NCBI GenBank assembly: GCA_001802945.1
Contig: MHAK01000138.1
Span: 1 to 37,318 of the forward strand
From: Ignavibacteria bacterium RIFCSPLOWO2_12_FULL_56_21
GTDB lineage: Bacteria; Bacteroidota; Ignavibacteria; UBA10030
Length of the DNA stretch: 37,318 bases
Direction: 5' to 3'
Part shown: one piece after another, positions 23,296 to 29,757 of the stretch
How positions within the stretch are numbered: the stretch's first letter is position 1
Layout of the letters: every line of letters starts with the position of its first letter
The notes under the pieces: generated by a model
The model's database searches: none
What the model was told of the DNA's origin: nothing
What the model saw: only the letters and a program-made list of their open reading frames with translations
Position numbers and translations under genes: made by a program

Positions 23296-24930
23296 TCATG
23301 CCGTATGCTCGTCCGTGATATCCTTGTTGTCGCGCGCGGAAAAGAACTTGAAGTCGTCCGAAGCGATGTTCTGGTCGGCGATGAGCTTCACCTTTACGAG
23401 AAACTTGATCTGGATCTTCGTCAACCGGCTTATCGTACCGTGAGTCAGGTGCTCGGCAATCGAAGGATTGACACGAAGTTCCACGCGCCACCCCTTCCGC
23501 TCCGTCGAGAACCGCCGGATCCAGCGTTCGATCTCGTTAATCGTGGTGTTCTTCGACTGCACCATGCCCGTGCCGCCGCACGTGGGACACGCTTCGCTGA
23601 AGCTCATCGACACCGTTTGGCGAATACGCTGACGCGTGATTTGCACAAGCCCGAATTCCGTCATCGGAAGCACCGTCACCTTTGCACGATCCCGCTTCAT
23701 TTCTTTCTTCATCTCGTCGTACACCTTCTTGCGGTTCCGCTCGTCGTCCAAGTCGATGAAATCGATCACCACCAGACCGCCGATATCTCTCAACCGGAGC
23801 TGCCGGCACACTTCGCGCGCCGCTTCAAGGTCGGTCTTCAGAGAATTGAGCTCCTGCTCCCGTTTCGCAGCGTATCGCCCGCTGTTCACGTCGATGACGG
23901 TCATTGCTTCCGTTTTTTCGATGTAGAGATAGCCGCCGCTCTTCAGCCATACTTTCTTGTTGAACAGCGTCTGGATATCCTTTTCTACGCCATACTTGTC
24001 GAAGACCGGAATCCGGTCTTTATACAGTTCCACACGGTCGGCCATGTCGGGCGACGAAGAAACGACGTACGCACGGATCTCCTTGAACAGCTTTTTGTCA
24101 TCGAGGACAATACGCTCCACAGCTTCCTGGAACAAGTCCCGGATAACGCTCGACGTCGTGTCCATGTCTTTGTAGATCAGCGAAGGAGCTTTCGCATTCT
24201 TCACAGACTTCTCAATATTCTCCCACTGGGCGATGAGATTCTCGAGATCCGTCTTGAGCAGTTCATCAGACTTGCCTTCTGCTACGGTCCTGATAATGGC
24301 GCCGTATCCACTCGGCAGCATGCCCCGAACAGTCTTCCGGAGACGACGCTTTTCCTTGAAATTGTTGAGTTTCTTGGAAACGCCGACTTTACCGTCGAAA
24401 GGAATAAGGACGAGGAACCTCCCCGGCAGGGAGATCGCCGAACGCACGCGCACCCCTTTCTTTCCCTGGGGTTCTTTGGTGATCTGAACCAGGATCTCCT
24501 GGCCCCGCTGAAGATTGACCTCCGGACGGCGTTCCTCCCGCCGCCGATAGCTGTCCCGCTGCTCGCCGGCCGTCGCAACAGCGACTTCGGATTTCGGTTG
24601 TTCGGCGCTGCCGTCGCCGTTGGTCGGCACGTGATGCGCCGTCCCGCCGTTTCCCTCCTCTTCATCTTCGTCGTCGTCGTCGAACATTGCGTTGAAGTCT
24701 TCCAACGAACCGATATCGGAAAAATGGAGGAAAGCATCCTGGCTCATGCCAATGTCGACAAATGCGGCCCGAATGCCGGGCATGACCTTGGCCACGCGAC
24801 CGAGATATACGTCGCCGACATTCCGTTCTTTGCCGGGGGATTCTACAAAGAGCTCCGCAAGTCTTCCATCTTCGATGATGGCGACGCGGTGCTCGTTAGC
24901 AGTGGAATTGATGATGATCTCTTTGCGCAT
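23296..24930 (-). CDS. rng: ribonuclease G/E family endoribonuclease
   Basis: An endonuclease that processes rRNA and starts mRNA decay. The 544 residues cover the catalytic core: an S1 domain (35-75 and about 140-180), an RNase H-like and DNase I-like core with magnesium ligands D347 (VIDVNSG) and D390 (VIDFID), and the zinc-link CPTCGG (C448, C451). No long degradosome-scaffold tail follows, so it is RNase G-like in length. An acidic, low-complexity stretch (about 78-138, including a DDDDEDEEE run) interrupts the S1 domain. [10 protein letters not shown] is the family N-terminus and fixes the start at 24930, although a frame continues upstream. The gene is preceded by a 333-nt untranslated stretch. 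Confidence 0.92.
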   Translation of the reverse strand: MRKEIIINSTANEHRVAIIEDGRLAELFVESPGKERNVGDVYLGRVAKVMPGIRAAFVDIGMSQDAFLHFSDIGSLEDFNAMFDDDDEDEEEGNGGTAHHVPTNGDGSAEQPKSEVAVATAGEQRDSYRRREERRPEVNLQRGQEILVQITKEPQGKKGVRVRSAISLPGRFLVLIPFDGKVGVSKKLNNFKEKRRLRKTVRGMLPSGYGAIIRTVAEGKSDELLKTDLENLIAQWENIEKSVKNAKAPSLIYKDMDTTSSVIRDLFQEAVERIVLDDKKLFKEIRAYVVSSSPDMADRVELYKDRIPVFDKYGVEKDIQTLFNKKVWLKSGGYLYIEKTEAMTVIDVNSGRYAAKREQELNSLKTDLEAAREVCRQLRLRDIGGLVVIDFIDLDDERNRKKVYDEMKKEMKRDRAKVTVLPMTEFGLVQITRQRIRQTVSMSFSEACPTCGGTGMVQSKNTTINEIERWIRRFSTERKGWRVELRVNPSIAEHLTHGTISRLTKIQIKFLVKVKLIADQNIASDDFKFFSARDNKDITDEHTA

Positions 24931-25263
24931 AGGTATGGAGTGTCCGCTTCGCTCGCAGTGGGCTGCAGTCCATCGATGCCGTTCGGCGCACATGACGCGC
25001 CTTCAGTCGATGTGTGAGTCCGGTGCGAAGCGGAAGGCTCCCTGCGCCGGCGAGAGACCGTCGGGGGGAAAACACTCGTGCGTGTGCCGTTCCGAACCGC
25101 CCGGACGCCAACCTGCTTCCCCTTGCGGGAAGAAGGCGGACGAATTGGGTGGTGATGGAAGAAGAGCGTTCCACGGCCCGCGTCGGGCCGAGACGCATGC
25201 GGGACGAGATGAGCCCAATGATCAGGCCCATCGCGTAAAGAAATGATGTCCAATAAATACAGA
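24931..25263 (-). other. 333-nt non-coding stretch between SRP RNA and rng; possible structured rng leader
   Basis: No protein family is recognisable in any frame. Several short inverted repeats lie close together: CATCGA (24971-24976) with TCGATG (25007-25012) enclosing GGCGC/GCGCC (24985-24989, 24997-25001); CCGGTGC/GCGCCGG (25020-25026, 25044-25050); CTTCCC/GGGAAG (25116-25121, 25127-25132); CGGCCCG/CGGGCCG (25174-25180, 25184-25190). It could be a long folded 5' leader of rng. Conserved motifs of RNase P RNA, tmRNA or 6S RNA were not found. Confidence 0.35.
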
Positions 25264-25361
25264 GGTCAAGCTTCCCTGCGTCACACAGGACCTTTTGCCG
25301 ACCGTTGCTTCCTTCCGGACCTGGCGGGGTTAGGCAACGTTCCGTTGCACAGGACTTGACC
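25264..25361 (-). ncRNA. ffs: signal recognition particle RNA, small 4.5S type
   Basis: The strand carries the universal SRP RNA core CAGGTCCGGAAGGAAGCA (25323-25306), which binds Ffh in domain IV. The ends pair as GGTCAAG with CTTGACC, giving a hairpin of about 98 nt. That is the short Gram-negative form without an Alu domain. It directs co-translational membrane targeting with Ffh and FtsY. It lies between tRNA-Ala and the rng leader, on the same strand. Confidence 0.93.
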
Positions 25362-25484
25362 TCCGAAATGCTTGAAGGGATGATTGACGATACTCCTTGT
25401 GCCAATTCCGGGATCCACTCTTTGAGCGGCGAAGTCTTTTTCGCGATGCGCCGTATGCCGATGAACAGCGTTGGTGGTCGGAAG

Positions 25485-25557
25485 TGGAGCTGATCGGGAT
25501 CGAACCGACGACCTCTTCGTTGCGAACGAAGCGCTCTCCCAACTGAGCTACAGCCCC
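25485..25557 (-). tRNA. tRNA-Ala (anticodon CGC)
   Basis: A 73-nt cloverleaf: acceptor GGGGCTG/CAGCTCC, D-arm GCTCAGTTGGGAGAGC, anticodon stem CTTCG/CGAAG with loop TTCGCAA (anticodon CGC, reading GCG), and T-arm with GGTTCGATCC. The discriminator base is A and the CCA end is not encoded. The body is close to other bacterial alanine tRNAs. Confidence 0.95.
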
Positions 25558-25911
25558 GCGAATGACCTACACCTTCGAGCTGCGGTGCCCCCAGAATGTC
25601 CTCTGTCGGCACCGAACTCTTGATACATTACATGAAATGTACGAAACAAGCCTAACAGATACAACCGATTGCTTCAACGGGGATAATTGCCCAAGTTCCC
25701 CCATCTGAGCACGTAAAAGCACGCCGAAGAACTTATAAAATCTTGCCGCGAAGGCACCCCGCCCGACCGTTGAACTGACACTCCGTTCAGGCGGGCAAGA
25801 CACGAAGGACGTAGAATGACCCCATTCTTTTCTTGGTGTCTTCGTGACTTTGTGGCCCGTGGATTTCAACTTTCTAAAACATTTGGTGACGGTATTTCCA
25901 AAGGAGCACGT
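25558..25911. other. 354-bp gap between tRNA-Ala and mazG
   Basis: Nothing coding is recognised. It separates leftward RNA genes from the only rightward gene, so it should hold divergent promoters, but no convincing -35/-10 pair was found for either. It contains an imperfect inverted repeat (CCCGCC near 25760 with GGCGGG near 25793) and the nonamer repeat at 25796-25858. The last 20 bp include AAAGGAG, the mazG ribosome binding site. Confidence 0.5.
25796..25858. repeat. inverted nonamer-type repeat upstream of mazG
   Basis: CAAGACACGAAG (25796-25807) faces an inverted, longer copy (25831-25858) built of units of 8-9 nt: CTTGGTGT, CTTCGTGAC, TTTGTGGCC. The last unit, inverted, matches the repeat at 3213-3221. 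It lies about 55 bp before the mazG start. Confidence 0.5.
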
Positions 25912-26688
25912 ATGAATCAGTCGGTAACGGACGAGTTTCGGGCCTACGTCGAAGTCGTTCGCAGACTTCGAAAGGAATGTCCATGGGACAGAGAACAGAC
26001 CCATGCATCGCTGAAGTACCACCTCCTCGAAGAAGCCTACGAGGCCCTGGAAGCCATCGACCACGGAGACATGCCCCATCTGCGGGAAGAGCTCGGAGAC
26101 CTCCTTCTCCATGTGACACTCCATGCAGTCATCGCAGAAGAATCGGATGCCTTTGATCTGGCCGACGTCCTTCGGTGGAACCGGAATAAGCTCGTTCGAC
26201 GGCACCCGCATGTTTTCGGCGAAGCGACGTTCGCCGGAACAGATGAGGTAAAGCGCAATTGGGAACGGACGAAAATGAGCGAGGGCCGAAGGTCGGTCAC
26301 GGACGGCCTGCCCGCCGCACTCCCCGCTCTTTTGCGCGCCCACCGACTGCAGGAAAAGGTCTCAAAGGTCGGGTTCGACTGGAACAGGAAAGAAGACGTT
26401 TGGTCGAAAGTGGAGGAAGAGCTGCGGGAACTCCACGAAGCGGAAAACGAAGGCAATTCGTCGCAAATAGAGGAGGAATTCGGCGACGTGTTGTTCTCCC
26501 TCGTCAATTATGCGCGATATTTGAGCGTGCAACCCGAAGAGGCACTTCGCCGATCGGTGGAAAAATTTAGCGACCGGTTTCGAGTTGTTGAGGACACCCT
26601 CCGCGAGCAAGGAAGGTCACCTGAACAAGCTTCTCTCGAAGAAATGGACAGGATCTGGGAATCTACGAAGCGGGCTCCGGGCGCATGA
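25912..26688 (+). CDS. mazG: nucleoside triphosphate pyrophosphohydrolase MazG
   Basis: MazG hydrolyses NTPs and dNTPs to monophosphates and pyrophosphate, cleaning non-canonical nucleotides. The 258 residues hold two MazG domains: ECPWDREQTH at the start, EEAYE...EELGD in the first, and EEELREL...EEEFGD in the second. These are the EExxE...ExxD magnesium sites; both copies look intact, as in the E. coli enzyme. AAAGGAG just before the ATG at 25912 decides the start, although the frame is open from 25816. It is the only plus-strand gene here and converges with phoH (9-bp gap) with no visible terminator between. Confidence 0.95.
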   Translation: MNQSVTDEFRAYVEVVRRLRKECPWDREQTHASLKYHLLEEAYEALEAIDHGDMPHLREELGDLLLHVTLHAVIAEESDAFDLADVLRWNRNKLVRRHPHVFGEATFAGTDEVKRNWERTKMSEGRRSVTDGLPAALPALLRAHRLQEKVSKVGFDWNRKEDVWSKVEEELRELHEAENEGNSSQIEEEFGDVLFSLVNYARYLSVQPEEALRRSVEKFSDRFRVVEDTLREQGRSPEQASLEEMDRIWESTKRAPGA

Positions 26689-26697
26689 CCCGTAAGC

Positions 26698-27708
26698 TCA
26701 GGTTCGTACATCCCCCTTTCCCGCGCCCGAGGCGCCGTTCAAGGATTTTTGGTATCGTTCGTATGCGTCGATGATGTCCTTCACGAGCCGGTGACGCACA
26801 ACGTCGTTGCGGTCGAGATACGAGAACGACACTCCCTGGATATCCTTCAGAACCTCCTGGATCTGCACTAACCCTGATACGGTTTTCGTCGGGAGGTCGA
26901 TCTGCGTGGTGTCGCCCGTAATGATGGCGCGCGAGTGTACGCCCAGCCGCGTGAGGAACATCTTCATTTGCACGGCGGTCGCATTTTGCGCCTCGTCGAG
27001 TATGACGAAAGCGTTGTGGAGCGTGCGGCCGCGCATATATGCCAGTGGGACGATCTCAATGATCCTCTTTTCGAGATAGCTTTTCAGCTTCTCGGCCGAT
27101 AGCATGTCGTCCAAGGCATCGTAGAGGGGACGCAAATACGGGTCAATCTTCTCGCGGAAGTCGCCGGGGAGGAATCCGAGGCTTTCGCCGGCCTCGACTG
27201 CCGGCCTGGCAAGGATGATCTTCGTGACATCTCTGTTCTTCAGGGCGGCGACAGCCATAGCGACAGCCATATACGTTTTGCCAGTCCCCGCCGGTCCGAT
27301 CGCAAAAACAATATCGTTTTTCCGAACCTGTTGCAGATACGCTTTTTGTCCGGGCGTTCGCGCCTTGATGATGCCGATCCGCGTGTACAGAATGGCGTTC
27401 TCGGGGTCGTCGACGGACGTTTCGCCTGGAGGAAGGGCGGGAGTCGAGCCGTTCACGGTGACCAGGTCGATGACCGTTTCCACATCGCCGGGTCCGAGGT
27501 TTCCGTTCTTGTTGAGGATGAAGATGAGTTCTTTGAAGATCTTTTCGACCTTGGCCACATCCTGCTGCGCGCCGCGCAATGTCACTTGGTCGCCGCGCAC
27601 AGATACCGTGGCATCGAATTGATCTTCAATGAGTTGTAGGTGGGCATCGTTGAACCCCAGGAGTTGTACGGGGTCAATGCCGGTCAGCTGAAGCTTTCGT
27701 TCAGTCAA
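26698..27708 (-). CDS. PhoH-like ATPase
   Basis: A cytosolic P-loop ATPase of the PhoH/YbeZ family, associated with RNA metabolism and ribosome maturation together with YbeY. With a TTG start at 27708 it has 336 residues. Walker A is GPAGTGKT (138-145) and Walker B VILDEAQN (235-242); a KH-like N-terminal region (about 1-75) precedes them. The frame continues to 27762, but that part lies in the terminator hairpin of the preceding LysM gene, and the family N-terminus is TERKLQL, so the TTG is preferred; GGAGG lies 13 bases upstream. No ybeY is adjacent. Its 3' end converges with mazG. Confidence 0.9.
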   Translation of the reverse strand: MTERKLQLTGIDPVQLLGFNDAHLQLIEDQFDATVSVRGDQVTLRGAQQDVAKVEKIFKELIFILNKNGNLGPGDVETVIDLVTVNGSTPALPPGETSVDDPENAILYTRIGIIKARTPGQKAYLQQVRKNDIVFAIGPAGTGKTYMAVAMAVAALKNRDVTKIILARPAVEAGESLGFLPGDFREKIDPYLRPLYDALDDMLSAEKLKSYLEKRIIEIVPLAYMRGRTLHNAFVILDEAQNATAVQMKMFLTRLGVHSRAIITGDTTQIDLPTKTVSGLVQIQEVLKDIQGVSFSYLDRNDVVRHRLVKDIIDAYERYQKSLNGASGAGKGDVRT

Positions 27709-27745
27709 GTTGCGGAGTTGTCCTCCCGGGCGTGATGAAAAGACA

Positions 27746-27783
27746 GAACGCCCACGGCACACTTTCGTGGCGCGCGGGCGTTC
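27746..27783 (-). terminator. intrinsic terminator of the LysM gene
   Basis: On the minus strand GAACGCCCGC (27783-27774) pairs with GGGCGTTC (27753-27746), enclosing a smaller GCCAC/GTGTGC-type stem. It is followed by TGTCTTTTCATC. It lies about 50 nt after the LysM gene stop and just before phoH. Confidence 0.7.
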
Positions 27784-27833
27784 GTCTTGAAGGTCTCATT
27801 CAACAGCAGAATACTCGCTGTAAGCTCCGTTCG

Positions 27834-28592
27834 TTACTTCGTTCCGCCAGCCGGAGCGGCGGCCTGCTTTTTATTCCAGTATGACCGGACCGCAGACTTC
27901 TCCTGACTGGTCAACGCTGCCTTGGGTGGGATCTTCAGGTTCTGACCTGGATGGATCACATCCGGATTCTTGATCTGATCCCGGTTACCCTGCCAGATCT
28001 TCGGCCAGAGGAACGCGTTGTCATACACTTTCGGCTTCTTGGCGATGTTCCAGAGGCAGTCTCTGTCCTTCGCCCAAGTGCCGACCGTATACGCCTGCAT
28101 ACCCTGACCCGATTCAAGGATCTGCTGCAGGGTTCGCTTCAGGGCATCGACGCGGCTCTGCTGGTCTTTAAGTCTATCTGCATACTTCGGAAGGACGCTC
28201 AGTCGATGCTGCTTGGCGGCGTCGATCCACTTCTGCACGGAGTCCACTTCGCCCCGTCGGGCGTACAGGTCCTGGTTCGACAGACGTGACAACTCGTTCA
28301 AACGCGCGTCGATCTTGTCGAGCGAAGCTGCATAAGGAGCCTCTTCCGCACCAACCATGGCCGCCAGCTCATCCTGACAGGTCTTTAATGCGGCCGCCTT
28401 GTCGGCATCCTGCTTCTTTAAATTATCGATCTCCGTTTGGACAGCCGCAAGCCTGTTCTTCAGGTCATTCCGCTTCGACGTCAGTTCGGTGATCTGTTTT
28501 TGCCATTCGTCCTTCGTCAATTCCTGCGCGACGGCGCTGACAGCAAACGCCGCGATCAGGAGTACGGCGGACAATATGCGTGTTATCGTCAT
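27834..28592 (-). CDS. periplasmic coiled-coil protein with C-terminal LysM domain
   Basis: The 252-residue protein has a signal peptide (1-23, ending AVAQ), a charged heptad-rich coiled coil (about 30-75), a second helical stretch (90-162) and a LysM module (about 167-223: YTVGTWAKDRDCLWNIAKK to NLKIPP), which binds peptidoglycan glycan chains. The tail is basic and alanine-rich. It is probably periplasmic or peptidoglycan-associated. Cysteines 72 and 179 could form a disulfide. GGGAG lies near the ATG at 28592. It follows the small lipoprotein gene by 19 bp, probably under the same promoter at 28921-28949, and ends in a terminator at 27746-27783. The biological role is unknown. Confidence 0.8.
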   Translation of the reverse strand: MTITRILSAVLLIAAFAVSAVAQELTKDEWQKQITELTSKRNDLKNRLAAVQTEIDNLKKQDADKAAALKTCQDELAAMVGAEEAPYAASLDKIDARLNELSRLSNQDLYARRGEVDSVQKWIDAAKQHRLSVLPKYADRLKDQQSRVDALKRTLQQILESGQGMQAYTVGTWAKDRDCLWNIAKKPKVYDNAFLWPKIWQGNRDQIKNPDVIHPGQNLKIPPKAALTSQEKSAVRSYWNKKQAAAPAGGTK

Positions 28593-28611
28593 GTTCGTCG
28601 TCTCCCTGTGA

Positions 28612-28869
28612 TCACATTCCGCCCGGCGTGCTTTTCAGGGCGTCTTTGTCTTTCATGCACTGGGCCAACTGCGCATCCTTATCTGCGATCGCTTTCAGAA
28701 GCGCCTGCTTCTCCGCATCCTTGTTCGCGATCTCCTTCTCCAGAGACGTTACTTCTGCCTTGAGATCCTCCAGTTGCTTCAGCTCTTCGTCGGACAGTTT
28801 ACTGCCGCATCCGGTGAGCATCGAAACGGAGAACGCTCCGAGCAGGACTAGCGTGCACAGCTTTTTCAT
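28612..28869 (-). CDS. small coiled-coil lipoprotein (Lpp-like in form)
   Basis: An 85-residue protein with a lipoprotein signal (MKKLCTLVLLGAFSVSMLTGC, C21) and an almost wholly helical, charged remainder. Two 14-residue units are visible (EIANKDAEKQALLK, AIADKDAQLAQCMK). Size and shape recall the murein lipoprotein Lpp of enterobacteria, but the C-terminal lysine that links Lpp to peptidoglycan is absent (it ends STPGGM), so homology is not claimed. Cysteine 71 might crosslink subunits. AAGGAG upstream of the ATG at 28869 sets the start. It is the first gene behind a consensus promoter and is followed by the LysM protein gene. Confidence 0.75.
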   Translation of the reverse strand: MKKLCTLVLLGAFSVSMLTGCGSKLSDEELKQLEDLKAEVTSLEKEIANKDAEKQALLKAIADKDAQLAQCMKDKDALKSTPGGM

Positions 28870-28920
28870 GAGTGGGTCTCCTTGCAGTTCATCGGGATCG
28901 ATCAAGATCCGTCTCCCGAG

Positions 28921-28949
28921 AGTATACGGAGTTCTCGACCGAATGTCAA
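28921..28949 (-). promoter_or_regulatory. sigma-70-type consensus promoter for the lipoprotein/LysM pair
   Basis: On the minus strand TTGACA (28949-28944) is followed after exactly 17 nt by TATACT (28926-28921). This matches the -35 fully and the -10 five of six. Transcription would begin near 28914, about 45 nt before the ATG at 28869. It is the best promoter visible in the window. Confidence 0.8.
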
Positions 28950-28979
28950 GAATTTTTGAAATTCGTGGCCTGTTTCGGG

Positions 28980-29666
28980 TTACAGAAGGTGACGGTCGGC
29001 AAGACTGGTGAATTTTTCTCCCGCAATGATGACATGATCGTGAACCGGGATTCCAAGGATCCGACCCGCCTCTGACAGTTGACGCGTTAACGCCAAGTCT
29101 TCGTGTGAAGGTTCCGGGTTACCACTCGGATGGTTGTGTATAAATATAACGCTCGCCGCGCGCCGTTGGACCGCCTCGGCAAAGCATTCGCGCGGGTGCG
29201 CCAACGAGGCATTGAGGGTTCCACTGGAAATGCGAATGTCTGCCTCTACCCTGTTAGCGGAATTAAGCAGAACGGCCCAGAATTCTTCGTGTCGCAGGTC
29301 ACGTAACAACGGCCCATACCGGCATGCAACGTCTTCGGGTGATCGCAGAACCGGCCGGTCCACGCCGGCATCGGCCGAGCAGCGACGCCCAAGTTCAAAT
29401 GCCGCGACGAGCGTGGCGGCATGCACCGGTCCCGATCCCCCCGCGATGAAGTCCCGATGGCTCATCTTCGCCAGATCGCGTAAACTTCCCGCCTCCGTCA
29501 ACAGGTCACGGGCAAGGTCGAGCGCATTAATTCCCCGTCGCCCGGTTCGCAACAGTATTGCCAGTAAATCGGCGTCACGCAATGAGCGCGGACCGTGCAG
29601 CAACAACTGCTCTCGCGGACGTTCCGAAGCCGGCCATTGCTTGATCGAATGGCGGCGCACCGTCAT
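28980..29666 (-). CDS. radC: RadC-family JAB/MPN domain protein
   Basis: The 228-residue protein has the two parts of the RadC/YeeS family: an N-terminal helical domain (RPREQLLLHGPRSLRDADLL, LLRTG) and a JAMM metalloprotease-like domain with an upstream glutamate in HEEFWAVLLN, HNHPSG (177-182) and D190 of SHEDLALT as zinc ligands. The family was named for DNA repair, but that role is disputed and the biochemical function is open. The ATG at 29666 is preceded by GAGAGGGGG; an ATG five codons upstream sits inside that site. It stands 91 bp after the TPR/binding-protein gene. Confidence 0.88.
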   Translation of the reverse strand: MTVRRHSIKQWPASERPREQLLLHGPRSLRDADLLAILLRTGRRGINALDLARDLLTEAGSLRDLAKMSHRDFIAGGSGPVHAATLVAAFELGRRCSADAGVDRPVLRSPEDVACRYGPLLRDLRHEEFWAVLLNSANRVEADIRISSGTLNASLAHPRECFAEAVQRRAASVIFIHNHPSGNPEPSHEDLALTRQLSEAGRILGIPVHDHVIIAGEKFTSLADRHLL

Positions 29667-29757
29667 ACTACCCCCTCTCACTGTGGATCAAAAGGTGTTC
29701 ATCCAGAAGCCAACACATCATATCATTCGCCCCGAGCCGCCGGTTCTGAGATGAATT

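Noticed and set aside
22849-25017. A 722-codon plus-strand open frame opposite rng and the transaldolase gene
   Set aside because: Despite its length it has no recognisable domain, and both minus-strand genes carry complete catalytic motifs. GC-rich codon use keeps the antisense frame open.
24931-25263. RNase P RNA, tmRNA or 6S RNA
   Set aside because: No GAGGAAAGTCC-type core, no tRNA-like end with a tag reading frame, and no long 6S-type hairpin could be found on either strand.
24843-25612. Small proteins in the minus-strand frames upstream of rng
   Set aside because: The frames are Arg/Ser/His-rich, one runs through the SRP RNA and tRNA genes, and no start with a ribosome binding site was seen.
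26689-26697. Bidirectional terminator between mazG and phoH
   Set aside because: The 9-bp gap and the gene ends around it show no stable hairpin with U-tracts.
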